Shown: one piece after another, positions 1-12,627 of the stretch | How positions within the stretch are numbered: position 1 is the stretch's first letter | Layout of the letters: the number at the start of each line of letters is the position of its first letter | Assembly: GCA_023935145.1 (NCBI GenBank) | Contig: CM043700.1 | Coordinates: 137,545,328-137,609,327 of the forward strand | Length of the DNA: 64,000 nt | DNA from: Bretschneidera sinensis | Taxonomy: Eukaryota; Streptophyta; Magnoliopsida; Brassicales; Akaniaceae | Reading direction: 5' to 3' | Made by a program: the position numbers and the translations under genes | The notes under the pieces: model-generated | What the model was told of the DNA's origin: nothing | Seen by the model: only the letters and a program-made list of their open reading frames with translations | Databases searched by the model: none

Positions 1-370
1 ACCATCTGCATTTAATGGTATCAATTGAACTCTCTACACCCTCAGCTCTACTATTTCTCTCTTTCCAAACCGTCCAAATGATAGAGAGAAAAATCAAAGC
101 AAAAACCTTCCTCATCTCCTTCGAAGCTCTAAAACCGCTCAAAGCCCAAATCTCATCTTGAATGGAGCCAGCCATAACTTAAGTAATCCCCACCAAACAG
201 TAAGCCATCTCCCAAAGTTGCTTTGGAAAAAAGCAACACAAGAAGAGGTGTAAATGTTTAACCCTTTGGAAAAAGAACAACAAGAAGTGCATATTAAAGA
301 TTTTTCAAGCATAAAATGATGCACTTTTCCTTCCAAAAATCATCTTGCATAAATAACTTTCTTCGATGAT
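1..370 (-). mobile_element. LINE (L1-type) 3' fragment, zf-RVT region, in a SEC5 intron
   Basis: Read on the minus strand, this stretch encodes a broken zf-RVT-like C-terminus of a plant L1-type LINE. It shows the pattern of a cysteine/histidine-bearing stretch, LWEMAY, then DEIWALSGFRASKE and a WKERN-like motif. Frames are shifted and interrupted. It resembles the better-preserved minus-strand copy at 5.6-7.3 kb (DEIWAWSGLRASKE, CWIAWRERNRRAF). The left edge of the window cuts the element. It lies in the intron upstream of the first visible SEC5 exon. The rest of that intron, to 1130, shows no exon or other feature. Confidence 0.7.
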
Positions 371-1130
371 TGAAATTCCTAAGCTGTTTGACAAACAGGA
401 CCAAGATTTATAGAAAGCAAGCTCTAGAAACACTTAAAGTTTTTGGGTCAATAGTTGTCTGTTATGGCCATTAGTCATTATCAATTCCAATAGGTTAATG
501 TAAAGTTGCTTTCCATGACAACTTGCCAAGCTCTATAAAAATTAATCTCCAGAAACGCTTAAGTTTCTTGGTCTATATTGTCTGTTATGTCCCATTATTC
601 ATTAGCTATTGTAATATGTTGATGTAAAGTTGCATTCCATGAGAGTAGGCGATAAGCATTCAGGTAGAACTTAATCTCTAATATTGTTTTAAGCAGTTAA
701 AAGGATCACAAAAGATTTAAGCAAGATGCTGAACCCCTTTGCAGTCTACAGAAACTGAAGACTGAAATCAACATAGAAAGCCTTACTGAGGATGTATTAT
801 TCATCCTGAACAAACTTGTCTTTTCTTATTGAGCTTTGTTGCTCACTTGATCTGATATTTATCTGCACTTCTCCATTTGGAATACATGCATACTTGAGCT
901 GACTGAATTTGGAAGTGTACATTATCCTGCAACTTTATTATTTTTGAACCTTGATTAATGCATTGCCAACCTTGCTTCCGAATTGTGGAGCAGAAACATA
1001 TTCTCGCTTACTTCTGCTGCCGTTTATTTATTTCTTTTCTTCTGTTGTCACTTCTTAAATAAAAATATAATTATTCTTCTGTGAGAAATAAATTCAGTCT
1101 TCATTTTGATTCTGGTTATTATCTTTTCAG

Positions 1131-4100
1131 TCTTCTCAAGTTTCTGACACTTCAGCAAATAAAACGGAGGAAAAAGTTGGAGAGGGGAGGTATTCGGGTC
1201 ATTCTCTTGATGAAGTTGCTGGAATGATACGCAGTACTATATCTGTATATGAAGTGAAGGTGAACATACAGTGCATTTCTTTGTTTTAGAACTGGATTTT
1301 ATTGCTCGAGTGTTTGTTTCCTTTTCTTGGATATAAGTAGTAGTGAAAAGGACACTTTGGCATTTATGTTTGATGTAATTAGTTGTTTGGCAATGAAATT
1401 CACCAAAGTCAGCTTAGAGTTTTGATGGAATTCAAGCATATTCTGATGCAATCTGGAAAGTCGACTTGTCTTTATCAGCTGAGGCCGTTTTGCATGGTTA
1501 CTTTTCCCGTTACTTTGCAACTAGACACAAAGTTGGTTAGCAGACATGTCTGTTTTCTCTGAGTTTGGTAGTTTCTTTCCCCCCAACTGTGGATCGAATT
1601 ATGATCTGGATTTCCATCTCAAGTATAGTAATTTGGACTTGTATCTGGCAGACTTAAAGTTTTAACTTGATTTCATTGTTAAACTAAGCTCGGATATAAA
1701 TGTTGTCGGACACTGAGGATTATCAGCATCAATTTTCAAGACAGTGTTACTTATAAAAAAAAAATCAATACACGGTCAATATTCCATGTTTAGGTTTGAT
1801 AATTTGAATATGCAGTTATTCCTAATTTCAAGAAGGAAGATCACTGACATCAAAACGCTCAATATGCATGTCATAATTCGTTCTTGTATCCTTCCATGCT
1901 GCTTGGAACTGTTTGGTATGTGTTAGTGTTGTTCACGAATCATCAAATAAGTTGCCAAAATTGTTAAATCTCATCATTAAAATTTTAAAAATCATCTAAA
2001 ATTTAATAGTTCAAGGTGTATTCAATATCTATAATCCTCGTAGAAGCATCAGTTCAATAGAACATGAAGATGTTTTTTTTAACTATATAGTATTTTCAGT
2101 GCTTTAATTTTGTAATGTTTGTTTCATTTATGAAGTCTTGAGTTTGTTTCATTTTGTAATGTTTAATTTTGTTTCATTACTAGTACTTTTTTTGGTGAGC
2201 CTTGCATGTCTATTAGCAATGATAAAATAGGACTTCCCAATCCATTTTACAGAATCAGTTTCATTTCTCTTTCATTGTTATTCTGATATGCATTGCCTAT
2301 CCCCGTTTTGGGTAATTTAATTTTCACTTTTTTTTGCAACTTCAGAGTTAAATTTCATGCCTTTATATTTCAATTTGCTCTAGTCATGGAAGTGTTTATA
2401 TATTTTCCATTAAGCTGTTTACTGTTGCTGCAGGTTCACAACACATTTCGTGATCTTGATGAATCAAATTTTCTCTGTTCATACATGAGTGATGCCATTA
2501 AGGAAATATCCAAAGCATGCCAAGCTTTTGAAGCGAAAGAGTCGGCTCCTTCTACAGCTGGTATATGAACCTCTTCTGAAGCTAATGTTTGTTTTATTTA
2601 GGTATTCTGATTGTTTTGTTTCTTTGTCTGACAGTCATGGCATTAAGAACACTTGAGGTAGAAATCACTAAGATTTACATACTAAGGCTTTGCTCTTGGA
2701 TGCGGGTGTCGACCGATGAGATATCAAAAGAGGAAACATGGTTGCCTGTATCCATTCTTGAAAGGAATAAATCTCCATACACAATCTCTTACTTGCCTCT
2801 AGCATTTCGTTCACTCATGTCCTCAGCAATGGATCAGATCAATTTGTAAGTTCTAGAAATAATTATTACACCGGATTTTGTACATAATCAAATTTTGTTT
2901 TTTGCTTTTTGGAAAGAAAAGGTTATTACACAGATTTTTTTTGAGTGATAATAAGATTTGTATGAGGACAAGGTCAGACTTATTGACCTTACCTATATTC
3001 TTTTGTTCTGCAGAACTTCCAAGATGACCTCATTGTGATGTAGGGAGTTTCAAGCATTCTCTTTTTTAGGGTATAGTTGAAGTGTCAAGTATGATGGACT
3101 GATGTTCTTGTGTGCTAAAAAAAAGACAAAAAAGAGCTTTGATTGCTTGTCAAAAGTGTGAGTATTTAGACTATAATAATCCGTGACAAGAGATGAGAGA
3201 AAGCCGAAAATGTTTGGGATTACCCATATCCTTGCTAGGTAGGGCTAAAAATATTGTCTGCTGCATATGCAGTACAATAACCTAACAACTAACTCATGTC
3301 ATCATGATGGCAATTCATTAAACTTGATTATGTCCTGAAGAAAGGGAACATAATGCATATTGTGGCAGTTAAAATTAGGAAGACAACTCTTCTGATGTTC
3401 GATGATACTTAATCTAAGATTCTCAAGATAAGTTTGTTTGGATTATCAAAGCTTTAATTTCTTTTTTTTTAATACATAAAATGTTGAATGTGAGGACCAC
3501 AATATTTTATGAATAATATTTGTCATATATGGTATCAGGAAAACTATATGTACTTGATGAAGCAGATTCTGTTGGTGTCTCTGGCTGGATGTACTTCCGC
3601 GTTTACCTGTTTCAATGGAATTTTTTAGGAACACGGCTTTTATACGTTATTTGCTAATTGATATTTTGGACGTATAGATGACCTTCTATAATTATGTTGT
3701 GTCATATATGCTTTTTCCAGGATGATTCAGTCTTTAAAGGGTGAGGCTTCAAATTCAGAAGATATGTTCGCACAACTTCAAGAAATTCAAGAATCTGTTA
3801 GGCTTGCCTTTTTGAACTGTTTTCTGGATTTTGCAGGTATGGTGGATGTGGCATTGTATCAATTTATGTTTTAAAAGTACTTTCATAATATGCTTTGATA
3901 AGTTACTATGTCTTCATTCTCTGCCCATTGATCAGGCCACTTGGAGCATATAGGAAGCGAGCTTGCACAAAGCAAATCAAGCAAGGAAAGTGTGCATTTC
4001 CAAAATGGATATTCTTATGAACAACAAGAAGAATCATCCTCTGATCTCCCAGGAAGTGTTGTTGATCCTCACCAACGATTGTTGATAGTCTTAAGTAATA

Positions 4101-7100
4101 TCGGATATTGCAAAGACGAACTTTCTTTTGAGTTGTACAACAAGCACAAGCATATCTGGTTGCAGTCTAGGTATGCTTAACTCATTGCTCTTCCTTAGGA
4201 CAAAGGTTTAAGTGCTATTTCTTTTTTGTGGGAGTAGTTAGATGAGATGTGAGACCTGATGGTTACATTGCAGTCTGCCACACAGTTAAGCTGCGTGCCT
4301 TAGCCTTTAGCAGAAGGATTCACCTTGGTTTGGGTCGGTCCATGTCTAATTGGCCCTATCCAATTGATCAGTTGTGTTCAAACTTGGGTTGCTTGATGAA
4401 CAAATATAGATATGAAAATTTTATTATTAAGTTCTATGGTCCATCTGCTGATGCTTATTTCTTGTCTTCACTACTGCAGGGAAAAAGATGAAGAGGATAG
4501 TGACATACAAGATTTAGTAATGTCTTTCTCTGGGCTAGAAGAGAAGGTCCTTGAGCAGTACACTTTTGCTAAGGTATTGCTAAAGTATTTATTGAATTTA
4601 AATGGAAAAGTTGTTGCTGCACATAGAAACACAGACACATATGTACAAGACTACAAGCCCACTGTTAAAAGAGGGAAAAAACATTTTTTTTATATTGTAC
4701 TGGGTTTATTAATAAGTATTACCATATGGAGCAGATACTACAGTCCTAAATAATAAATTAGCAATGGTGCCAAATTTATGTTTGTGATGGAAGGTTGCCT
4801 GTGTCTAATATTAACATTACAAAATCCTAGGTTGATTCATCATTCTGAAAATACTAAATCCCCTTTTACAGGGCAGTAGTGGTGGGACAATTGTTCAAGT
4901 GATCGATATTGTGGTTTATATTGCAAAGCTGCAAGCAAAATCAATTGAGAAAGTCAATAAGATTGTTACTTATAAAAAAAGAAGAGAAAGTCAATAAGAT
5001 CTGAACCACCGTGATGGGTTACATAAGGAAGAATAGAGTAAGGAATTTTAATTTAGGGTATGGGGACAAATTTGTAATCATGAAATATTATGGGTACTTT
5101 GAGTTTTAGGAATTATTATATTTATTAGTTAGTTTCCTTTTAGTATTTGATTTCTTTATTTAGAGTAGGACTAGGAATTATTATATCAGCTAGTTTCCTC
5201 ATTGGATTAGGATTAGAGCTTCTAAGATTCCTTATTGGATTAGGACTAGGGCTTCTAAGATTCCTAAGGTGGCCTAGTTCCTCTTCTATGACTTGGTTTC
5301 TCTTCCAATCCCTAAGGTAGCCCGGTTTCTATTTCTTTATCTCTTTGTTCTACATCACACCGTGAGCTGTGGAGCTGGGTGCATTTGATGCCAAAACTGA
5401 AAATGTTACTTGAGCAACCATTTCAAGGCTCCAAGATGAGTATTAAATGTGAGCTTAATAATTGCTTATTATCGATCATTGCTAAGTTAAATAATTGGAT
5501 TCAAGGGTGCTGATTCTGTTGTGGTCTCTATTTTTTAACCTTTTTTTGATAAATAAAAATTTATTAGAAAGCACCAAGAGGGTGCAAACTAAAACCCAAG
5601 GCTAATTACAATGAAGAAAGTCTACCAAATCTAGAAAATCATCCTTGTTTACAAAGAAATTCCCTCTAAACCAAAAATTGAGGATACTGAACCAACTCTC
5701 CCCTATAATTCCAATAGGCATCTCCTCTCCATCAAAAGCCCTCCGATTCCTTTCTCTCCATGCTATCCAACAAATAGAGTGAGGAATCAAGGACAAAGCC
5801 ATTTTGACCTCCTTAGAAGCTCTCAAACCACTCCAAGCCCAAATTTCATCTCTTGCAGAGTACGCAACCAAAATTTTATAAGCCATCTCCCACAAATCTC
5901 TCGCTAAAAAGCACTCCATCAAGAGATGAAACACGAACTCGTTTTCCAATTCCTTGAAGATTGTCAAGGGTAAGAATTTTCTCCCAAAAGACCTCCCACA
6001 AAAAGATATTAACTTTCTTGGGAGCACGGGAGCATCAAAATGCTTTCCAAGGGAAATTGGAATGACCATTCGAAAGGGCTCTATCAAGGAGGATTTTATA
6101 AAAATCTTTTACTTTAAAACCTTTTTCCCGGCAAGGTCCCCATTTCATTACATCCTCTCTACCTAACTCAGTCCTAAAGTTATAGAAAGTTTCCAAAAAC
6201 ATCGCAATCTCTTCTACTTTCTAATCTTGAACGTTACGGATAAATGGCACAACCCAAGAGACCCCTTCATTAGACAATGAGTAACAAGAGCTAACACGTG
6301 CTTCTTTATCTCTCACAATATTAAAATTCCTCAGAAAGGACAGTTCCCACACTAGATATCATACCAAAAACGTGTTCTAACTCCATTACCCACCAAAATC
6401 TCAACAAAGGGCCGGAAGTCCTCCCACCCTTTCTTAATCTATTTCCAAACCCCCACACCATAGCCCCCCCTGAGTCTCCTTCGAAATCCACCCATCATGA
6501 TCCATCCCAAACTTGGCTACCACCACTTTTCTCCACACGTGATCTCTCTCAACAAGAAACCTCTATAGTCATTTGCCAAGAAGTGCCTTATTTAGGAAGG
6601 AGATAGATTTAATACCAAGACCCCCTCTTTCCAAAGGTTGTTTAAGCACACCCCAATTAACCAAATGGCACTTAAATTGCTCCGAAGTGTTACCCCAAAG
6701 GAATCTTCTTTGAATGCTCCCCAATTTATTAGCCACCGAACCACGGATAGGGAAAAGAGACATATAATAGACAGGAAGGCTGGAGAGAGTGCTCTTTATA
6801 AGAGTGAGTCTACCACCTTTAGAAAGGTAATGATTTTTCCTCCCAGACAACCGTTTCTCAAACTTTTCCACAATCGGGTTCCAAATACTTTTATCTTTGA
6901 ATTTAGCCCCTAGATGAAGACCAAGATAGGAAATGGTGAGAGTTCCCATCTTACACCCCAATAAACTAGCAAGGAACCGACCATTACCAATTTCACCAAG
7001 AGGGATTAAGTCACTTTTTCCAAGATTGACCTTAAGACCTGACACTGCCTCAAAGCAAAGAAAAATACATCGAAGGTGTAAAATTTGAGTGGCATCGGCT

Positions 7101-10100
7101 CCACAAAAAAACAATCGTATCATCGGCAAAATGAAGATGAGAAATGTTCATGCCACCGCCATTATTTCTAACTTTGAAGTCGCTTAACAATCCCCTCTCA
7201 AACGCTTTCGTCAACATCTTGCTAAATTACCTCCATAACCAATGTAAACAAGAAAGGAGGCAAGAGATCTCCTTGCCTAAGACCTCTAGAGGCTCTAAAA
7301 AAAATGGTGATTCCATCTAAGTCTCAAGATGTTAGTAGAGAATGTTAACAGTTCAGGAGACCTTATATCTTTTTACTTTGTGCCAGATGATTCCATCTAA
7401 GATACGACTCTTTTGCTATTTAATCAATTGATTTGAAATGGTGAAAAAATCAGTGAAATTTTATTTTGTTGGACTTACAGTATTCATTCAGAATGCTAAG
7501 CCTTTCCCCTGCCCCACCCACCCCAACCACAAAAAAATGGGGGGCAAATCAGAACACTGAACCCTGTGGCTGTGAGATTGAAAAAAATTATGCAACACTG
7601 CATTTGGTTCTCCTGAAAGCATGGTTCTCTAGCATCATAAATAGACATTTGCTATATGTCAATGGTTATATTGCATTTCAACCAACTCAAAGAATTGCTT
7701 ATCAAAGTATGATTGACTTCAATCATCCAATGAGAACTAAATCTCGAGCTATGGTTTTTTTCCCAAGAAATTGGAAGTTGCCTAAAGCATGGTTCTCTAG
7801 CATCATAAATAGACATTTGCTATATGTCAATGGTTATATAGCATTTCAACCAATTCAAAGAATTGCTTATCAAAGTATGATTGACTTCAATCTTCCAATG
7901 AGAACTAAATCTCGAGCTATGGTTTTTTTCCCAAGAAATTGGAAGTTGCCTAAATAATTTTATAAGACAAAACCCAATTGGATCTTATAATACTTCTTTC
8001 CTTTATCTCTTTCCTAGAAAGCTACTAGATGGTTGGGTTGTGGGTCCTATTGACATTCCAATTATCCTAGGAATAAGATATGATTAGAAGCCTGAGTGTT
8101 CAGATTTAATATATGCCTTATATTGTTTGCAACATATGAAACTTTTGTGGGGAAAAGTCTCAAGGAGTTAAACTCTTTCTTTCTCAACATTGTTTGTGCA
8201 TTCAGGCTAATAGGAATCTAATGATAAACCATAAAGCCTTAGATGAGAAATGAGAAGAAATATTATAGAATTATAAGGAACATAATAGGAAACCTAATAG
8301 GACTCTCAACACTCCCCCTCAAATTGAAGCATGCACATGTACCAACTTGTTACAAATAAACTCATACCAATAACATACTTGATTCAATCTGAAACAAATA
8401 AACCCAAACCCATAAATTACAATAACCCATGAGAACACTTCGGGGCTCCACACTCAAGGACGACAAACAGTTAGATCACCACATCGATACCACTTAACGA
8501 GACAAGATCCGAAAACATGGGATCAACAAGACTTTGACTTTTTCATCTTGTTTTTTACTAACTCAATTTTGACTTGAATGGGCTGCAATCAATGAGTCAG
8601 AAGGATACAACATCAACATAGGTTGGATTGGGTTAACAAAATCAACATGCATGGGTCAAAAACATCAACATCTGGGTGAGGAAATCTTCTTCAGGAACTG
8701 TCAAAAACTCTTCTTCAGGAACGATCAAAAACTCTTATTCTTGAACTCTTCTTTTCTTGAAGAGGAAACACAAGAACACATAACAGATATTTCTTTTTAT
8801 TCATCCTTTGCTTCATTGTTTTTTTATCTTTTCTTCTTCCTTTTCTCCAACAAAAATAGAGAAACAAAAACATAGTGCAGAATCTCGCCCAACTGGAAAA
8901 AAAACAACCTACTAGAAAAGAAGAAACACCGGAAAAATTGCCCCAGAAAAAGCAAAATAGAAATTAAAAAAAAGATTCTAGAAAAGAAGAAACTGTCAAA
9001 AACTCTTCTTCTTCTTGAAGAGGAAACACAAGAACACATAACGAATATTTTTTTTATTCATCCTTTGCTTTGCTCTTTTTTTCTCTTCTTCTTCCTTGTC
9101 TCCAACAAAAATAGAGAAACAAAAACATAGAGCAGAATCTTGTCCTGTTGGAAAAGAAACAACCTACCAAAAAAGAAGAAACGCCGGAAAAATTGCCCCA
9201 AAAAAAGCAAAAAAGAAACTTAAAAAACATATTCTAAACTATATATTTAATGGTGTTTATCTCAAATCACCATTAGGATCCTAAACCATGAGCTCTGATA
9301 CCATGTTGAGATTTAGGTTAGGGTCAGAGATGAGAAGAAATATTATAGAATTCTTTGTATTATTGTTAATTATGTGAATACAATTCAACAGTTCTATGTA
9401 TAGACTTATGAAAATATCAAACCTAATAGGACTAGGAGACATAAACTAGATAAGATTTAGGAAATCTACTAAGTCACATAATAGGAAACCTAAAAGGATT
9501 CAACAAAGCTTTTTACTGATTAAATGAAAAAAAGAACTAATCTACTATGCCTTTTGTTCATCTTTTGGTGATTACATTATCAATTGTGTCTTCTCACCAG
9601 GCAAATTTGATCAGAATGGCTGCAATGAACTATTTGTTGGATTCTGGTGTTCAATGGGGAGCAGCAGCTGCAGTAAAAGTGAGGAATTAGTGAATTCATC
9701 TTGGTTATGATTTCCTTATTTGAGTTACTTTAGCAACTGAAACAGTACTTTAAAATGTCCAATCTTTCAGGGTGTGCGTGATGCTGCTGTGGAACTATTG
9801 CATACTCTAGTAGCTGTGCATGCAGAGGTAATCACCGTGTGTTAGTGGGCAAGTTTTTTTTTTTTTTTTTCTCTTTTTTCCACATTTCTTTTCCTTTCTT
9901 CTTAGAAATCTTGCCCTTGTTCATTCTTCTCAACTGAATGACTGAACATTTTAATTTCTCACTGTATTATTTATTATAGAGAAAATTACAACGCACTTCC
10001 ACGTATCCTGAAATTCCACCTGCACCCATTTACTTTTTGGACTGGACGCTGCAGCCCTTGGTGAATATTCTGCCAAAGATTCTGTTAAATCCCCATATTC

Positions 10101-12619
10101 CGTTAAGTCCCAAATATATCTCTGTTTATATTTACCTGTCTCTCACTTGTAAGTGAGCTAATCAATGGGCCAAGTCTAAGGTGATCCAATTTATCAGCGG
10201 AAGATAAAGATACTGCAAATTGCGTTTTGTAAGAAATAAGGTGATATATATACAGTTTTCGCAATTGTTTAAGAAATAAAAAATAATTGTGCTTTGGATG
10301 ATATAAAAATCATATAGTAACTTGCATCCTTATCAATCAGCGTAATTGGTATGATCACTGTAAGGGAACCTTTGTAAACAGATACCATCCGTAGCCCTTA
10401 TGGTGGTCTACCCCACATGATATCCTGAATTTGTGACACAATATAGGAAGATAACATGCTAGTCGACATTTGGTTAAACACCTAAGTGTGTTTTACCTTT
10501 TAGAAATATTTGATGGAACTTGACTTGCAATTTTTGTTCCTTCTAATCTACTTAGTCTCTCTTAAAACAGTTTCCCCTTTATTTTTCTCGGTCAAATTTT
10601 CTTCTCTTTCATAAGCTGGGAAGAGGAAGAAGTGACAGTTGAGCAAAACTCCAGGCGTCATTATATGCTGCTAACAAGCTCATGGTTTTGCTCCAACAAT
10701 TTTTTTAGCGGCCCAATAATGGTGTAACACGTAGCTGGTGAGGTTGTAGTTAAAAAAATGCTGAAATTAATGTTTAAAGGTAAAAAGGGATAATTGGAAG
10801 GGAATCTTTGTGAAAGTGGGTTTTATTTGAATGGATACGACTTAAGTGCTGCGGTGTCTGATCTGAAGTAAATGGATGCAGATGAGATTTTAAGATACTA
10901 CATGGGAGTGCGGTGTAATTTGCTCTTTATTATATGTTTCTTTAAGGAACACTTGATAGTGTTCGTTATTTCATATCTCCTGTGATGATTGACTGTCACA
11001 ATTATTTGCTTAATAATTTCTTGTTGCAGGTCTTTGCTGGTGCTAAGCCCCTCTTGGACAAGACACTTGGCATTTTGGTGGAAGGTCTGATTGATACTTT
11101 CCTCAGCCTTTTCCATGAAAACAAAACGAAAGATCTTAGCTCACTTGATGCAAATGGTTTCTGCCAACTGATGCTTGAGGTAATTTATATTAATTTACTT
11201 TCTCACTGGAGAGGTCTTGAATTCAACTGCTGAGCGTCTTTGACTCGACTCCTTGGATGAGCTCAGTTTCTTTTAATAACTTTTATTATTTACTTTCAGC
11301 TTCAGAATTGTTAACAATATTTATGCTTCAGATTTTGAATAATTTTAACAGCGTCCCCACCCCCATCCCAATACAGACAAAAGTACTGCGAAAAAAAAAT
11401 GAAATTGAAGACAAACTAAGATTTACGAAATCTACTAGCTAAGAGTGCAATAAGAAAAATGAGCTGCTAAGATTGTTTCATGCTTAGTTCTGCATAGGTT
11501 TATTTAATGAAGAGGAGTGGGTTAGATGGTTACTTTCTTTTCATGTCTTCTGCAGCTTGAATATTTTGAGACTATATTGAATGAATATTTCACTGCTGAT
11601 GCAATGGAGTCTCTAAAGTCTTTGCAAGGGATATTGTTGGAAAAAGCTACTGAGAGTGTCAGTGAGGCTGTTGAGAATCCAGGGCATCACCGCCGGACAA
11701 CTCGTGGGAGCGAAGATGCTGTTCCTGACGACAGACAACAAGGGATGAATGTATCTCCAGATGACCTGATCGTAAGATTCTTCTTCCTTGTATCTTTCTG
11801 TAGTATCTATATATATTTAGGATAGGACTTGAAGAGTCGACTTAGTCATAGCACGTCATATGTGTTGGTTAACCTGGGTATAATTAGAGTGCCAAATTCA
11901 GGAAACCTAACAGCTGAGAAGTGGAGTCAGAAATAAATTGCCGGTCAGTATTGGTGATCATAATTATAATGTAGGATGTAATGCCCCTATGCTGAATGTA
12001 TAACCGAAAAATTCAGGAATGGTTCTGTAGGATTTCTTTTGTGGGAAAGTTAGGGTGAGTTTAGTTGTGGAAAATGTTTTCCATTTTTTCATCTCCCTTT
12101 TCTTTTACAATTTACTCAACAATTTGCACATTCTTAACATAATTTGAAAACAACATTTCTTTTTCCAACATAATGTTGTTGGAAAAATGTTTAGAATATG
12201 CAAATTGTTGCAAAAGTGTTTAGGAAAATGGAGATTGAAAATGAAAAACCTTTTCCACAAATAAATTCACCCTTAGTTTGTCCGATGTCACATGTTCTTT
12301 ATATATATTGAAGAAAGCAAACAGTTTAATATACTAAGTTTTATTTTAAGTATTGTTTTTAGTTTAGTATTTTGATATCCTTCTTGTGTACTTTCAGGCT
12401 CTTGCACAACAGTATACCTCTGAGTTGCTTCAAGCAGAGCTTGAGAGGACCCATATCAACACGGCATGCTTTGTGGTGTCAATTCCTTTGGACTCCGTAC
12501 CAGAATCAGCTAAAGCTGCGTATACTTCTTTCAGAGGATCAATGGATTCTCCCAGCAGAAACTACAGAGGCACACAACCGATGGGATCCCCAAGTTTTTC
12601 CCGGCACAGGCATAGATAG
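1131..12619 (+). CDS. SEC5: Exocyst complex component SEC5 (EXOC2), C-terminal half, 5' part outside window
   Basis: This is the 3' half of the gene for SEC5, a subunit of the octameric exocyst that tethers secretory vesicles to the plasma membrane. Eleven exons join in frame with GT-AG borders: 1131-1259, 2434-2560, 2635-2845, 3721-3836, 3936-4170, 4480-4573, 9601-9678, 9771-9827, 11030-11179, 11556-11771 and 12398-12619 (TAG). They encode 544 residues, about half of the roughly 1,090 aa I recall for plant SEC5. Recognisable blocks include SLDEVAGMIRSTISVYEVK in the first exon here, then PLAFRSLMSSAMDQIN, LDSGVQWGAAAA and the serine/arginine-rich tail ending SFSRHRHR. The product is helical and has no membrane segment or signal peptide. 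The next gene, LSM3, is convergent. The 5,027-bp intron 4574-9600 is loaded with transposon debris, yet every visible exon is intact. Exon junctions are inferred from reading frame and splice consensus. Confidence 0.93.
5007..5362. mobile_element. Solo LTR with 5-bp target-site duplication
   Basis: Positions 5012-5357 begin TGATG and end CATCA, the terminal inverted dinucleotides expected of an LTR. They are flanked on both sides by the same five bases, CACCG (5007-5011 and 5358-5362). No internal retrotransposon region is attached, so this is a solo LTR left by recombination between two LTRs. Inside are two adjacent copies of a 33-bp unit starting ATTGGATTAGGA (5201 and 5234). It sits in the large SEC5 intron. 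The superfamily cannot be told from the LTR alone. Confidence 0.8.
5540..7322 (-). mobile_element. 5'-truncated, degenerate L1-type LINE in a SEC5 intron
   Basis: On the minus strand, reading from 7322 down, the fragments are the reverse transcriptase piece [13 protein letters not shown], then the region around the catalytic motif (FADDT-like, with a frame break near 7130). Next comes the conserved post-RT stretch FLASLLGCKMGTLTISYLGL and [20 protein letters not shown] (7129-6569), a gap of scrambled sequence, and finally the zf-RVT C-terminus (6087-5602) with ARDLWEMAY and WIAWRERNRRAF. The 3' tail reads CACCCTCTTGGTGC followed by an A/T-rich end near 5540. Endonuclease and N-terminal RT are missing, as expected from 5' truncation. 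Multiple frameshifts make it dead. It is antisense to SEC5 and is removed by splicing. Confidence 0.85.
7616..7954 (+). repeat. 168-bp tandem direct duplication, in-frame, 98% identical
   Basis: Two head-to-tail copies, 7616-7783 and 7784-7951, differ at three bases. The unit is 168 bp, exactly 56 codons, so the plus-strand frame stays open through both copies. It reads AWFSSIINRHLLYVNGYIAF and later SRAMVFFPRNWKLPK, then TAA at 7955. I do not recognise the peptide. Two of the three differences change an amino acid (T to I, H to L). It lies inside the large SEC5 intron, so it may simply be a transposon-derived or replication-slippage duplication. Confidence 0.85.
8239..9505 (-). mobile_element. 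Miniature non-autonomous LTR retrotransposon (TRIM-like)
   Basis: On the minus strand the element reads 5' LTR (9505-9304, 202 bp, TGTTGA...TCAACA), then a primer binding site TGGTATCAGAGC (9303-9292) matching the usual initiator-Met tRNA site. Next come about 990 bp of non-coding interior, a polypurine tract TTTGAGGGGGAG (8323-8312), and a shortened 3' LTR (8311 to about 8239) that has lost roughly 120 bp from its middle. No gag or pol remains. A near-match AAGCC/AAGCT at the outer edges (8234-8238, 9506-9510) may be the target duplication. PBS and PPT each directly abut an LTR, which is strong structural evidence. It resembles TRIM elements or a deleted Copia-type element. Confidence 0.8.
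8754..9240. repeat. Tandem duplication (period about 258 bp) inside the miniature LTR element
   Basis: Two copies start with TTCTTGAAGAGGAAACACAA at 8754 and 9012. They continue in parallel through a T/C-rich tract, ATAGAGAAACAAAAACATAG and GGAAAAATTGCCCC. The duplication accounts for about half of the element's interior and explains the repeated short open frames seen on both strands here. Confidence 0.8.
12050..12275. mobile_element. Tourist-like MITE in the last SEC5 intron (TTA target duplication)
   Basis: A 220-bp foldback element (12053-12272) begins GGGTGAGTTTAGTTGTGGAA and ends with its inverted, imperfect complement (TTCCACAAATAAATTCACCC). The trinucleotide TTA flanks it on both sides (12050-12052, 12273-12275). 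The two arms pair along most of their length around the centre near 12175. A 3-bp TTA/TAA duplication and GGGTG-type ends are typical of PIF/Harbinger-derived Tourist MITEs. It has no coding capacity and belongs with the elements at 14188 and 16120. Confidence 0.85.
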
Positions 12620-12627
12620 ATTAGTCA

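Noticed and set aside
4249..4753. Open frames spanning the SEC5 exon at 4480-4573
   Set aside because: They read through the intron on both sides. Only the 94-bp exon between AG and GT matches SEC5 and keeps phase.
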